34,562 bases of DNA from Alkaliphilus serpentinus (GCF_009017255.1 NZ_WBZB01000035.1:1-34562), one strand, 5' to 3'; numbered from the stretch's first letter, positions 24,262-33,187 are shown. Notes: generated by a model from the sequence alone, not told the origin. Numbers and translations: made by a program.

Positions 24262-24275
24262 ATTAACTGTCTTTT
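24248..24275 (-). terminator. Bidirectional terminator between the glycohydrolase-like gene and the small ORF
   Basis: AAAAGACAG (24251-24259) pairs with CTGTCTTTT (24267-24275) around 7 bases. The minus strand has a seven-T run after the stem (complement of 24248-24254), the plus strand only four Ts. It serves the minus-strand small gene and probably also the upstream plus-strand gene. Confidence 0.75.
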
Positions 24276-24300
24276 AGAGCTTAGGCTTATACCGAATCAT

Positions 24301-24495
24301 TTATTTTTCGAGGGATGTTATAAATTCTTCCTCTGTTGTATTGGCCAATATACTCAATTGCTTCACAATTGTATTTTTTAATTCAATGAAGGAAGAAATA
24401 TTAGTATGTTCTCCAGTATATTCAAGGGCTTTTATAATAAGAAGCATATCTCTTTTTGATATTTCTTCTACTGATATAGTTGAAAATTCCTCCAT
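24301..24495 (-). CDS. Small conserved-looking protein of unknown function
   Basis: 64 residues, acidic, mostly helical, without membrane segment or cysteine (MEEFSTISVEEISKRDML ... TTEEEFITSLEK). The ATG at 24495 is taken because AAAGGAGA lies seven bases upstream on the minus strand; a TTG directly before it is a less likely start. A good RBS and a minus-strand terminator support it as a real gene. Function not recognised. It is divergent from the MATE gene. Confidence 0.6.
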   Translation of the reverse strand: MEEFSTISVEEISKRDMLLIIKALEYTGEHTNISSFIELKNTIVKQLSILANTTEEEFITSLEK

Positions 24496-24608
24496 CAACA
24501 GTCTCCTTTCTTTGTAGCGTTATGATTACTATTACTATTTCTACAAATATAGACAAATACCTTCAAAATTCAATAACATTTTTATTAAATGAACATGGGG
24601 TGATATAT

Positions 24609-25961
24609 ATGTTGGACGAAAAATACTTAAAGTACTATGATAGAGAAGCAATCTCTAAAATATGGACATTGGCGTGGCCAGTAATGGTTGGTCAGCTCCT
24701 TCATACCATGATGGTTATAGCTGACATGTGGTTTATCGCTAAGCTTGGTAGTGTAGAAGCAGCTGCAGCAGGTACAGGAACCTCATTAATAGGTGTAATT
24801 CATGTGTTTCCTGCCCTTGTAGCTTCAGGAGCTATAGCTTTGGTTGCTAGATTTACAGGAGCAGAAGATGAAAAAAATATCAAAGCTATAACAGTTAATG
24901 GAATTTTCTTGTCGATAATAGCTGGCCTGATTACAATGGTATTAAGCTTTATCTTTGTTGATCAACTGCTGTGGATCTTCGGAGATGCTGATAAAACCCT
25001 TCTTGGTTTGGCGAAGGAATATATCACTGTTGCGCTAATTGGGGTACCTTTCTTTTTTTACAATGCAACCACCAGAGCTGTGGTACAGGCAACGGGAGAT
25101 ACAAAAAATCCTGTTAAGGTCTTTGTTTTTGCAAATATCGTAAATATCCTACTGGATTACTTCTTTATAATGGTACTAGGCAAGGGAATCGGTGGGGCCG
25201 CTGCTGCTACTGTAATAGCAGAGATTAGTGCCTTTACCTTAATGAGTATCCTTGTTTTCAGAAATATCTATAAGGGTCAAATCAAAAGCCTCGTCAATTC
25301 CTTATCCATTAATTTAGGAATGGCTATAAGAATCTTGAAAATTGGAATATTCGCTGTTCTACAAATGATTACAAGACCCTTTACAGGGCTTATTATGTTC
25401 AGGATTGTTTTAGCTCAAGGGGTAGCTGCAGGGGCTGCCTTTGGAATTGGTGGACGAATGTTCAATTTCGTTTTTATATTTTTAGCTGGTTTAGGTACGG
25501 CCATGTCGGTTATGGTGGGGCAAAGCCTTGGTAAAAAAGATTATGCTGCTGTAGACCAGCTAATAAAGCAGGGTAAAGCTTTAGCAACATTCAATATGTT
25601 GATCTTTGCAATTCCCTTTTATATCTTTCCTAAGCTATTAATTGGTGCATTTGTACAAGATGCAGAGGTTATTCAAATTGGAGCAGAATATCTGAGGATT
25701 ACCTATACAGGAGTACTATTTGTGGTTTTCCCTGTTACATATGGTTCTGCCTTTGCAGGGGCAGGCGATACCTTTCCGCCTATGCTGGCTTCTATCCTTG
25801 GAAATTGGGGGATTAAGATCCCATTAGCCTACATATTGACTCATTTCTTTTCCTTCTCTGCAACAGGAGTATGGTGGGCCATCGCTTTATCGGTAGTTAT
25901 GGAGGCCATCGTTTTGACAATTTGGTTTTATAAGGGTAAGTGGAAGGAGAAGAAAATATAG
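24609..25961 (+). CDS. MATE-family efflux transporter
   Basis: 450-residue membrane protein with about 12 helices in two similar halves, the MATE (multidrug and toxic compound extrusion) layout. Visible marks: AWPVMVGQLLHTMMVIADMWF in helix 1, the VQATGDTKNP loop in the N-half, and FAGAGDTFPPM in the C-half at the matching position. It exports organic cations or drugs by Na+ or H+ antiport; the substrate is unknown. The start at 24609 follows GGGGTGAT; an upstream in-frame ATG (24480) would place 43 odd residues before it and overlap the divergent gene. Confidence 0.9.
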   Translation: MLDEKYLKYYDREAISKIWTLAWPVMVGQLLHTMMVIADMWFIAKLGSVEAAAAGTGTSLIGVIHVFPALVASGAIALVARFTGAEDEKNIKAITVNGIFLSIIAGLITMVLSFIFVDQLLWIFGDADKTLLGLAKEYITVALIGVPFFFYNATTRAVVQATGDTKNPVKVFVFANIVNILLDYFFIMVLGKGIGGAAAATVIAEISAFTLMSILVFRNIYKGQIKSLVNSLSINLGMAIRILKIGIFAVLQMITRPFTGLIMFRIVLAQGVAAGAAFGIGGRMFNFVFIFLAGLGTAMSVMVGQSLGKKDYAAVDQLIKQGKALATFNMLIFAIPFYIFPKLLIGAFVQDAEVIQIGAEYLRITYTGVLFVVFPVTYGSAFAGAGDTFPPMLASILGNWGIKIPLAYILTHFFSFSATGVWWAIALSVVMEAIVLTIWFYKGKWKEKKI

Positions 25962-25973
25962 GAGGGTAATGAA

Positions 25974-25998
25974 GAATGTTGAATGTTGAATGTTGAAT
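25974..25998. repeat. Heptamer tandem repeat (GTTGAAT, inverse of the ATTCAAC type)
   Basis: GAAT followed by three exact GTTGAAT units (25978-25998). This is the reverse complement of the unit at 19563-19625. Confidence 0.7.
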
Positions 25999-26043
25999 TA
26001 ATGTAGCTTCGTTATGACGAAGCACTATAATGATTGGAAACCA

Positions 26044-26078
26044 AAGGACCTGGTTCATGACCAAGTCCTTGTTTTTTT
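26044..26078 (+). terminator. Terminator of the MATE gene
   Basis: AAGGAC-C-TGGT pairs with ACCA-A-GTCCTT (arms 26044-26054 and about 26060-26070), followed by G and seven Ts (26072-26078). Confidence 0.82.
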
Positions 26079-26112
26079 CTAACCTCTGTTTTCCAGTCTT
26101 TAACCTCTAATT

Positions 26113-26700
26113 CTATGCCACCCTAAAGGAATAGTTCTTTGTAGCATGATAGGCTATATACATTGCAACAACCGAGGCTGCATATATTGAACTCTTTACA
26201 TCATTTATGGTGCTTTCGCCTCTAAGCTGGTACTGATTATGAAGAAAATCTACTACATTTTGAATGGTAGAAACCGAGAAATTATCAACATTAAAGTGAC
26301 TTTTTTCAATGTTTAACTTCTCTTCAAAGTCTCTAAATTGCATATGTAGATTTGTCTCATATCTCATATGGCTAAAGAAGTTGTTTTCATAGGTTAATCG
26401 GTCATTGTGGGGTACGCAAAAAAAGTCTGCTATAAAGTGGGTTACAACTCCTATCTGTCTAGAAAATAGCTTTAAAAATTCACTGTTTGAAACAAGGCTG
26501 TGCTTTGACAACTCCAAGGCTTCGTGCATGATAAAGCTAAAGGATTGAGGTTTGAAATGATCAAGTAATAATAACCTTGGGGCAATATCTGGTTTTATAC
26601 TTCCGTAAATCAAGCTTTTTTTATTTAATTCAATTCCTAGATGGTCTTTTACATTATCATAAACATGTTCTGAAATAATTTTATGGGTAATTGGTAACAA
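26113..26700 (-). CDS. Zinc-dependent phospholipase C-like protein without signal peptide
   Basis: 195-residue all-helical protein of the zinc-PLC/S1-P1 type fold. Ligand pattern: D38 in GSIKPDIAP, H59, the HxxxD pair H88-D92 in GVVTHFIADFF, H98 (CVPHN), and H111/E115/H119. The H88-D92-H98 spacing equals H126-D130-H136 of the Clostridium perfringens alpha-toxin. There is no signal peptide and no C2 domain, so it is probably an internal enzyme rather than a toxin. The start is a TTG with a weak, distant AAAGG; no better candidate is seen. Substrate unknown. Confidence 0.72.
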   Translation of the reverse strand: MLPITHKIISEHVYDNVKDHLGIELNKKSLIYGSIKPDIAPRLLLLDHFKPQSFSFIMHEALELSKHSLVSNSEFLKLFSRQIGVVTHFIADFFCVPHNDRLTYENNFFSHMRYETNLHMQFRDFEEKLNIEKSHFNVDNFSVSTIQNVVDFLHNQYQLRGESTINDVKSSIYAASVVAMYIAYHATKNYSFRVA

Positions 26701-26819
26701 AACGGCAACAACCTTTCTTAATTAATAACAACTATTACTATTATAAAAAAATATCTTCCTTCTGGCAATGGGTGTTTTATATTAATATGTAAAAATAAAA
26801 CTTTACATGATCCTGTTGC

Positions 26820-27443
26820 CTATTTTCCAAACAAAGATTTCAATAAGCTTTCCATAACCCCTGCTTTATCAATGCTATAATATATACTGATGGCCTTATA
26901 TCCAAACTGGATGTGATTTATGATGATATTTTCTGGTCCTTCTAAGGGAATTAAATATCCCTCTGTTAAGTATTCTTCCTTTAAGATCCTCTTTACTACA
27001 GTGGGAGGTAGCTTTAATCTAGAAATCTTTACGTCAGCTACCACCATGGCTAAAGTATTGGCCTCTTTGTTATGAAAGGGAACTAAAGTAACCTGAAGTT
27101 TTACAGGTAGAATAGAATACTTACCATAAATCAAGAGTAGGATCTCATCTTCATTTAACCTTAGGTCAATTGCTTCTAATGAAAAACTATTGGGTGATTG
27201 ATTAAGAGCTATTTCTGTAAAATGCTGATGTATGTAGCCATTTAATTCTTCCTCGGTTATCACATATTTATTTTTTTCAAAAAGCTGAAGATTATCACTG
27301 GAAATTTTATTAATAAAGTAATCAACATCATAGACAATTTCTGTAGATATTTCAGGAGCTGGTAATGGAGAATACAAGAGTGTAACGGAAATAACTACAA
27401 AGGATAATAATAGGGTTAGTAGGATGATTACAAACCGCTTCAT
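26820..27443 (-). CDS. YpmS-like membrane-anchored protein (DUF2140 type)
   Basis: 207 residues: an N-terminal membrane anchor (about 4-24) and an extracytoplasmic beta-rich domain including YVITEEELNGYIHQHF, then AIDLRLNEDEILLLIYGKY and a conserved-style C-terminal strand pair (HIQFGYKAISIYYSID). It resembles the YpmS family, whose function is unknown. AAAAGGTGAT precedes its ATG. It is divergent from the GNAT operon and separated from the downstream PLC-like gene by about 120 bases, so co-transcription with it is possible. Confidence 0.6.
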   Translation of the reverse strand: MKRFVIILLTLLLSFVVISVTLLYSPLPAPEISTEIVYDVDYFINKISSDNLQLFEKNKYVITEEELNGYIHQHFTEIALNQSPNSFSLEAIDLRLNEDEILLLIYGKYSILPVKLQVTLVPFHNKEANTLAMVVADVKISRLKLPPTVVKRILKEEYLTEGYLIPLEGPENIIINHIQFGYKAISIYYSIDKAGVMESLLKSLFGK

Positions 27444-27528
27444 AAAATCACCTTTTCTTTGAAATTTTACCTTTCAAAAGCTATTATACCATATTATCAT
27501 TACCAAACTGCAAATTCTAATCAAACTA

Positions 27529-27537
27529 TGTTATAAT
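27529..27537 (+). promoter_or_regulatory. Extended -10 promoter of the six-gene GNAT/B12-radical SAM operon
   Basis: TGTTATAAT (TGnTATAAT) ends 30 bases before the first ATG; no good -35 is present, as common with extended -10 promoters. On the other strand a TATAAT at 27483-27488 probably drives the YpmS-like gene. Confidence 0.5.
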
Positions 27538-27567
27538 GTATATGAATTTCCAACGGGAGGGGTATTA

Positions 27568-28317
27568 ATGCATAAAGTAAAGAATTTGGTTGCAATCGAA
27601 AATCTATTAAGGGAAGATCCCTTTGCCAATTTAAATGTAATTGGGAGAATGGCAAGTAATAGAAATGTTGATATTTATGTAGATAACCTAGAAAATCCTC
27701 AGGGCTTTATCCTGAAGGATGAAGAGTTTTTAGCTCCCTATAGTAGGAATGAAGAAGTAATTAAGGGGCTACTAGATCATATTCAAAAGGATGACATGAT
27801 TGATTTTTGTGGTATACCAGTGAAAATGGCAAGTCTTGTGGAAAACTATTTAACAGATTATGAAATGAACTGGGAAGAGGATTGCCACCTGTATTACTTG
27901 CCTGAGGACAAAGTTAAAGAATTTATAGCAGATGAAACCTTACCTTCCCTCAAGGAGGAGGATGTTGATATTGTAAATCAACATTATACCTATAAGGGTG
28001 AAGGCTCAAGGGAATATTTGTTGGAGTGTATATTAAATAGACCCTCGTCGGTGATTCGAAATGATGGGGGAGAACCAGTTTCATGGGCCTTGGTAAGGGA
28101 AGATTACTCCATGGGGGTGATGTATACCCTAAAGGAATGCCGAAAAAAGGGTTTGGCAGAAAAAATAACCCAAGATTTAATATATAAAGTGATTCAGAAG
28201 GGATATACTCCATATGTACATATCATTTGGGGGAATACTGCATCTATGGGCTTGGCAGAAAAAAGTGGAATGATCAACTGGGGCCATATTAGATGGTTTG
28301 GTTTAAAACGAAAATAA
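27568..28317 (+). CDS. GNAT-family N-acetyltransferase
   Basis: 249 residues in two parts: an N-terminal helical/beta domain (1-125) and a C-terminal GNAT domain (about 130-249). The acetyl-CoA binding stretch is seen as YTLKECRKKGLAEKITQDLI (about 191-210, V-x-x-x-x-R-x-K-G-x-A type) and the closing strand as HIIWGNTASMGLAEKSGM. It resembles GNAT proteins with an FR47-like C-terminal half. The acceptor is unknown. GGGAGGGG precedes the ATG. First gene of a six-gene run with 17-24 base gaps. Confidence 0.8.
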   Translation: MHKVKNLVAIENLLREDPFANLNVIGRMASNRNVDIYVDNLENPQGFILKDEEFLAPYSRNEEVIKGLLDHIQKDDMIDFCGIPVKMASLVENYLTDYEMNWEEDCHLYYLPEDKVKEFIADETLPSLKEEDVDIVNQHYTYKGEGSREYLLECILNRPSSVIRNDGGEPVSWALVREDYSMGVMYTLKECRKKGLAEKITQDLIYKVIQKGYTPYVHIIWGNTASMGLAEKSGMINWGHIRWFGLKRK

Positions 28318-28333
28318 GAAAAGAGGAATAGAA

Positions 28334-30103
28334 TTGAGGATTCTATTAACTGCGTTAAATGCTAAATACATCCATACAAATTTGGCTATACGCTACTTAA
28401 AAAAAACCATAGAAAGTGATTTCTCAGATGTAGAGATGCTGGAATTCACCATTAATCATCATCAGGAGTATATATTGGCAGAAATATACAAAAGAAATCC
28501 TGAAATCCTGTGCTTTTCATGTTATATTTGGAATATACAAATGGTATTAGAGCTCTGTAGTAATATTAAAAAGGTATTGCCCGACACCATAATTATTTTA
28601 GGTGGGCCTGAGGTATCCTTTGAGACAGAAGAATTGATGAAGGATCATGATTGTATAGATTTTATAGTGGTGGGTGAAGGAGAGGGAAGTTTTAAAAGCC
28701 TATTGAAAGCCCTAGAGGATTTTAGTGATATCACCGTGGTTGATGACATTGTTTTTAGAGCTAGAGGGAAGATTCATGCTTCAAAGAAGGCCTGTGCCTT
28801 TGTTTCTATGGAGGAATTGCCCTTTCCCTATCAGGATGAAGAGCTGAGTGAGGACAAAATTATCTATTATGAGAGCTCAAGGGGTTGCCCCTTTAACTGT
28901 CAGTACTGTTTATCCTCTACCTTTAGTGGGGTCAACTATCTACCAGTTGAGAGGGTAAAGAAGGAATTATCCTTTTTTATGAGTCAAAGAGTGAAGCAGG
29001 TGAAGTTTGTTGATAGAACCTTTAATGCCAATAAGAAAAATACCAAGGAGATTCTTCAATTTCTACTGGATAATCACAATGGTGTAACCAATTTTCATTT
29101 TGAGGTAGCAGCTGATTTAATTGATGACGAGATGCTGGAGCTTTTGAAAAGGGCACCCATAGGATTGTTTCAATTTGAGATAGGGGTACAAAGCACCAAT
29201 GAGGACACCTTAAGGGCTATAGACAGAAAGACCAACTTTGATTTGTTGAAGGCTGCTGTTACGAAAATCTCATCCTTTAAAAATATCCATCAACATTTGG
29301 ATTTGATAGTGGGGCTTCCCTATGAAGATTATTATTCCTTTAGAAAATCCTTTAATGATGTTTTTGAGCTGCGACCAGAAAAGCTTCAAGTAGGTTTTTT
29401 AAAACTCCTTAAGGGTTCAGGATTGAGAATTAATCAAGAATCCTTTGGGTATAGGTTTAATAGTCAACCTCCCTATGAGGTTTTACAAAATGATTATATG
29501 AGCTATGGTGAAATCATTCAGCTAAAGGGTGCAGAAGAGATGGTTGAAACCTACTGGAACTCGGGCCTGTTTAAAGCCTCAATAGAGCTTTTAATGAACA
29601 ACTTTTACTCCAACTCCTTTAACTTCTTTCAAAGGCTATGGAGATACTGGGAGGGGCAAGGCTACCATCACCAGGCAAATGGTAAGAATCAGTTATATAA
29701 CATATTATTAGATTTCTATATAGAAGAAGGCCACGGAAGGGCTGAGGTTTTTAAAGAGGTTCTTAAGCTGGATTACCTAAAGAATACGAAGACTACTACT
29801 CTACCACCTTTCTTCACCAGACATCAAGAGGAGGATTTTAAAAATAAGTGCCATGAGTTTTTACAAAAAGAGGCTAATCTATTAGAATATCTTCCTGAAT
29901 ACATCAATCAACCAGCTAAGCAAATTATTAAACGAGTACATTTCGAAGTATTTAATTATGATGTTTTAGCCCTTGAGGTTAATCCTAGTTTATTAAAGAC
30001 CATAAATGAAGAGAAAACCATTTTATTATTTGATTATCAGATGGAAAGTAAGGCTTTAAACGATTCAAAATATTTTAATATAGCCTTCTTAAATATGGAA
30101 TAA
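28334..30103 (+). CDS. B12-binding-domain radical SAM protein (DUF4080 type)
   Basis: 589 residues. N-terminal cobalamin-binding Rossmann domain (1-135; GGPEVSFE at 90-97, VVGEGEGSF at 112-120), then a radical SAM barrel (about 172-400) with the cluster motif C185-x3-C189-x2-C192 in SSRGCPFNCQYCLSS, and a helical C-terminal domain of the DUF4080 type (about 410-589). Such proteins use S-adenosylmethionine for methyl transfer or other radical chemistry; no substrate is known for this subgroup. The B12 domain lacks an obvious DxHxxG motif, so cobalamin would bind base-off without histidine, or weakly. TTG start, with AAGAGG seven bases upstream. Confidence 0.86.
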   Translation: MRILLTALNAKYIHTNLAIRYLKKTIESDFSDVEMLEFTINHHQEYILAEIYKRNPEILCFSCYIWNIQMVLELCSNIKKVLPDTIIILGGPEVSFETEELMKDHDCIDFIVVGEGEGSFKSLLKALEDFSDITVVDDIVFRARGKIHASKKACAFVSMEELPFPYQDEELSEDKIIYYESSRGCPFNCQYCLSSTFSGVNYLPVERVKKELSFFMSQRVKQVKFVDRTFNANKKNTKEILQFLLDNHNGVTNFHFEVAADLIDDEMLELLKRAPIGLFQFEIGVQSTNEDTLRAIDRKTNFDLLKAAVTKISSFKNIHQHLDLIVGLPYEDYYSFRKSFNDVFELRPEKLQVGFLKLLKGSGLRINQESFGYRFNSQPPYEVLQNDYMSYGEIIQLKGAEEMVETYWNSGLFKASIELLMNNFYSNSFNFFQRLWRYWEGQGYHHQANGKNQLYNILLDFYIEEGHGRAEVFKEVLKLDYLKNTKTTTLPPFFTRHQEEDFKNKCHEFLQKEANLLEYLPEYINQPAKQIIKRVHFEVFNYDVLALEVNPSLLKTINEEKTILLFDYQMESKALNDSKYFNIAFLNME

Positions 30104-30127
30104 AAAATATCGATTGGCGGTGATCTA

Positions 30128-30874
30128 ATGGAAATTTTGAAGGACCTTTTCTACACCAATAGTAATGTTGCAAAGAAGACTGTAAAGAGTCTAATGAAAA
30201 ACTGGACAGTAATATTTTTAGGGCTCTTTTATATGCTTGCCAATTTAATCATGCTGGCTATTTTACCCTACTTCTGGATTCTGGGCGGTCTAATTCAGAT
30301 AATCGTCAACAGCGCCCTTATATCCAGCTACCTATATGTAATGAATTGTATTATAACCAAAGATCGGGTGACGCTACAGGATTTTAAATATGGATTTGGG
30401 GTCTACCTTCGTAAGGTTTGGGGGATTTTATTTATTGCTTACGTAGCATCAATGGGTATCAATCTATTGATTTTGCCAATTATCGGTAGAGCTCTAAGCC
30501 CAACAGCCATTGCTCTCATATATTATTTTCTCATATTGGTATTGCTAAACCCCCTTCCAGAAACAATTTATCAAAAGCATTATGGACCTTTGGATTCCCT
30601 TAGCTATTCCATTAGCTTTATTAAGGATAATTGGATTGAATGGCTCATACCCAATGCCCTTCTTATCGGTGTATTGTATCTTTTTCTAAGAAACTTCATA
30701 GTAGCTATGCTATTTATGTATGTTCCCATTAGAGCCTTTACCAATCCTATTGTGATTGTTTTTTATCTCATAGGTCAAATTTGGTTTACCTTCCTGATGA
30801 TCTATAGAGGTTACCTATTTGATTTGCTAAGCACCAGTAATAGAAGAAAAAGAATGTTTATGAGGAGATTTTAA
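30128..30874 (+). CDS. Polytopic membrane protein of unknown function
   Basis: 248 residues with about six hydrophobic helices (near 27-48, 50-72, 95-118, 122-142, 170-190, 210-235) and a basic C-terminus (NRRKRMFMRRF), suggesting a cytoplasmic tail. The layout recalls DUF624-like or YesL-like small membrane proteins, but I do not recognise it firmly. GGCGGTGAT precedes the ATG. It lies 24 bases after the B12-radical SAM gene and 17 before the flavin reductase gene. Confidence 0.65.
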   Translation: MEILKDLFYTNSNVAKKTVKSLMKNWTVIFLGLFYMLANLIMLAILPYFWILGGLIQIIVNSALISSYLYVMNCIITKDRVTLQDFKYGFGVYLRKVWGILFIAYVASMGINLLILPIIGRALSPTAIALIYYFLILVLLNPLPETIYQKHYGPLDSLSYSISFIKDNWIEWLIPNALLIGVLYLFLRNFIVAMLFMYVPIRAFTNPIVIVFYLIGQIWFTFLMIYRGYLFDLLSTSNRRKRMFMRRF

Positions 30875-30891
30875 AAACAGGAGGAGAAATA

Positions 30892-31446
30892 ATGAATAAA
30901 AAAAGCATAAATCCACAAACCTTGATGTATCCTCTACCAAGTGTAATGGTATCCTGTGGCGACGTAGATGGTGAGAAAAATATTATAACCATTTCATGGA
31001 CTGGTATCATAGCATCAGATCCACCAATGCTATCCATATCTGTACGTCCTGAGCGATACTCTTATAAATTCATCAAAGAGAATATGGATTTTGTTGTAAA
31101 TATCCCTGATATTAAGCTTGCAAGGGAAAATGATTTCTGCGGAGTGAAGTCTGGAAGAGAGGTTGATAAGTTTAAAGAGTTAAAGCTTACCGCTGCTGCT
31201 TCAGAAAGGATTAAATCCCCTATTATCAAGGAATGCCCTATCAATCTAGAGTGTAAAGTTCAGGAGGTATTAGAGCTGGGCTCCCATCATATGTTCGTGG
31301 CTGAAATCGTAAATGTACAGGTTGATGAAAAGATGGTTGAAAATAATTCTGTTGAGTTAAAGCCTGAGGACTTCTTTGTTTATATTAAAGGCAAATATGT
31401 GGGCCTTGGTGAGGTTATTGGAACTGCAGGCTACAGCCTAAAATAA
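30892..31446 (+). CDS. Flavin reductase-like FMN-binding protein
   Basis: 184-residue split-barrel flavoprotein of the flavin reductase (DIM6/NTAB) family. Marks: LPSVMVSCG near the start, NIITISWTGIIASDPPMLSISVRP (about 25-52), FVVNIPD (about 66-72), and the HHMFVAEIVNVQVDE strand. It would bind FMN and pass electrons from NAD(P)H or a ferredoxin partner; the true substrate is open. RBS AGGAGGAG. In an operon with a radical SAM protein it could act as electron donor, which is inference. Confidence 0.85.
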   Translation: MNKKSINPQTLMYPLPSVMVSCGDVDGEKNIITISWTGIIASDPPMLSISVRPERYSYKFIKENMDFVVNIPDIKLARENDFCGVKSGREVDKFKELKLTAAASERIKSPIIKECPINLECKVQEVLELGSHHMFVAEIVNVQVDEKMVENNSVELKPEDFFVYIKGKYVGLGEVIGTAGYSLK

Positions 31447-31465
31447 CGGCATTGGGGGGATTTAT

Positions 31466-31951
31466 ATGGATATAGTATTTGAAAAAATGCAGGTTGGTGA
31501 TATACCTGCGGCTGTAAAGCTATTTGCAAAGCTGAAGGAGGAAAGGGCGGAGGTGTCCTTTGCAGAGGTGTTAGATGAAGAAGCGATGAGAGAGTGGTTT
31601 AATAATCCATCATATTATCTATATGTGGCTAAAAGCAATGGCAAACTGGGGGCAGTTTTTAGATGTATGCGAGGAGAAAGCTATAAAAACCATAGTGGGT
31701 TTTTAACCATAGCTGTAGATCCAGAGTTTAGAGGTAAGCATATGGCCAGCAGCTTTACTAGATATTGTTTAGATCAACTGAAAAATGAAGGTATACAGCT
31801 GGTTAGGGCCTATATCTACAGTGATAATATACCCTCAATAAATACAGTTTTAAAATGCGGCTTCACCCTTTCCGGAAATGTATATAAGCACCATTATAAA
31901 GAGGATAAGGGCTATTATGTGGATGATCTAATTTTCCATAAGGAATTATAA
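31466..31951 (+). CDS. GNAT-family N-acetyltransferase (second in operon)
   Basis: 161 residues, single GNAT domain: LTIAVDPEFRGKHMASSFTRYCLDQL (about 92-117) is the acetyl-CoA pyrophosphate loop (R-G-K-H-M-A), and VRAYIYSDNIPSINTVLKCGF is the classic C-terminal strand-helix. Acceptor unknown. It shows no close likeness to the first GNAT of this operon apart from the fold. GGGGGGAT precedes the ATG; spacing to neighbours is 19 bases each side. Confidence 0.85.
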   Translation: MDIVFEKMQVGDIPAAVKLFAKLKEERAEVSFAEVLDEEAMREWFNNPSYYLYVAKSNGKLGAVFRCMRGESYKNHSGFLTIAVDPEFRGKHMASSFTRYCLDQLKNEGIQLVRAYIYSDNIPSINTVLKCGFTLSGNVYKHHYKEDKGYYVDDLIFHKEL

Positions 31952-31970
31952 TATAACCCAGGAGGTTCAC

Positions 31971-33113
31971 ATGCTATCAAAAATTGAAGCTTATTTAAAG
32001 GATAAAACCCAAGAGCTATCCTTTCTAACAATTAAAGGAGATGCAAATTTAGGCATAAAGGGCTATAGCCTCCCTGGTGAGGGCTTAGATGTACCCGTCC
32101 TTACAGAGGAGCTTGCAGCCAGCATAAAGGCAGGGAAGGGTGATGAAATTAAAATCACTTCTATAATTAAGGGGATGATTTTTACTTTAGGGATAGATTC
32201 CAGCTTTAAATATAAAGAGGAATACATTAAGTTTTTAAGGGCTGCCAATCCTTCAATAGAAGAATATATATTCTATCAATCAACTCTATTCGGCCAAGGA
32301 ACCCTAGAAGAAATTATATTCTTAAAGGCGTTAATCACCATCAATCCATCCAATAATAGAGGTCTATTAAGCTATGGAATCACCCTTGTAAACTATGGTG
32401 AAGGTAAGCTTAAGGATAAGGGTTATGAAAAACAATATCGTAGCTTTATTAGTGAAGGGAAAAACATTTTAGAAGAGCTCCTAAATCGAGGAGTTAATGA
32501 AGCCCTTATTTATTATAATTTAGCCTACATATATAAAACTCAAAAGAAATACGTAAAAGCCGAGCTCATGGCGGAGAGGCTTCTTGAAGTTTCCGATGAA
32601 GAGCTTTTAAAGGATCATATGATTTTACTTTTGGGTGAAATAAAGGATCTAGCCCTTTACGAAGAAGGCTATGAAGCGATCTTATCTTGTGAAGCCCAAA
32701 GGGGATTGCCCTTATTGGAGGGATTATTAGAACAATATCCGAAATGGTGGAATCTAAGATTCTTTATAGGCCTAGGCTACCGTCAATTGGGAGACTATGA
32801 TAGTGCACTAGAACAATTTATAGAAGTATTGGAATTAAAACATAATCAGTTGGATACTTTAGTGGAAGTAGGATTATGTCATGCAGCCTTAGGAAACAAT
32901 ATGGATGCAGTAGATTATTTTGAATTAGCCCTTGAATTGGGAGGAGAGAATTCTGAGATATTATGCAACCTGGCAATAGCCCATATACAAGCAGGCGACT
33001 ACCAAGCTGCAAGGGAAGCCATAGAAAAGTCCTTAGATTTAAATTCAGAGGATGCGATAGCTAAGCATGTATATGACAACTTGATGGCTAGGATAGAGGC
33101 TGATAATAAATAA
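31971..33113 (+). CDS. Soluble tetratricopeptide repeat protein
   Basis: 380 residues, no signal peptide or membrane helix. TPR units are clear in the second half (NLAYIYKTQKKYVKAELMAERLLEVS; GLGYRQLGDYDSALEQFIEVLELK; GLCHAALGNNMDAVDYFELALELG; NLAIAHIQAGDYQAAREAIEKSLDLN). The N-terminal 110 residues are different and unrecognised. It should act as a cytosolic scaffold for a partner protein. RBS AGGAGG. Last gene of the six-gene operon; no strong terminator follows, only weak short inverted repeats (33135-33155). Confidence 0.8.
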   Translation: MLSKIEAYLKDKTQELSFLTIKGDANLGIKGYSLPGEGLDVPVLTEELAASIKAGKGDEIKITSIIKGMIFTLGIDSSFKYKEEYIKFLRAANPSIEEYIFYQSTLFGQGTLEEIIFLKALITINPSNNRGLLSYGITLVNYGEGKLKDKGYEKQYRSFISEGKNILEELLNRGVNEALIYYNLAYIYKTQKKYVKAELMAERLLEVSDEELLKDHMILLLGEIKDLALYEEGYEAILSCEAQRGLPLLEGLLEQYPKWWNLRFFIGLGYRQLGDYDSALEQFIEVLELKHNQLDTLVEVGLCHAALGNNMDAVDYFELALELGGENSEILCNLAIAHIQAGDYQAAREAIEKSLDLNSEDAIAKHVYDNLMARIEADNK

Positions 33114-33187
33114 TTGGTGAAGAACTAGCCAATAACTATTAGTAAATAGTTCAAGGCAGTGAAAGATATAAATGAGTTTAAAAATTC

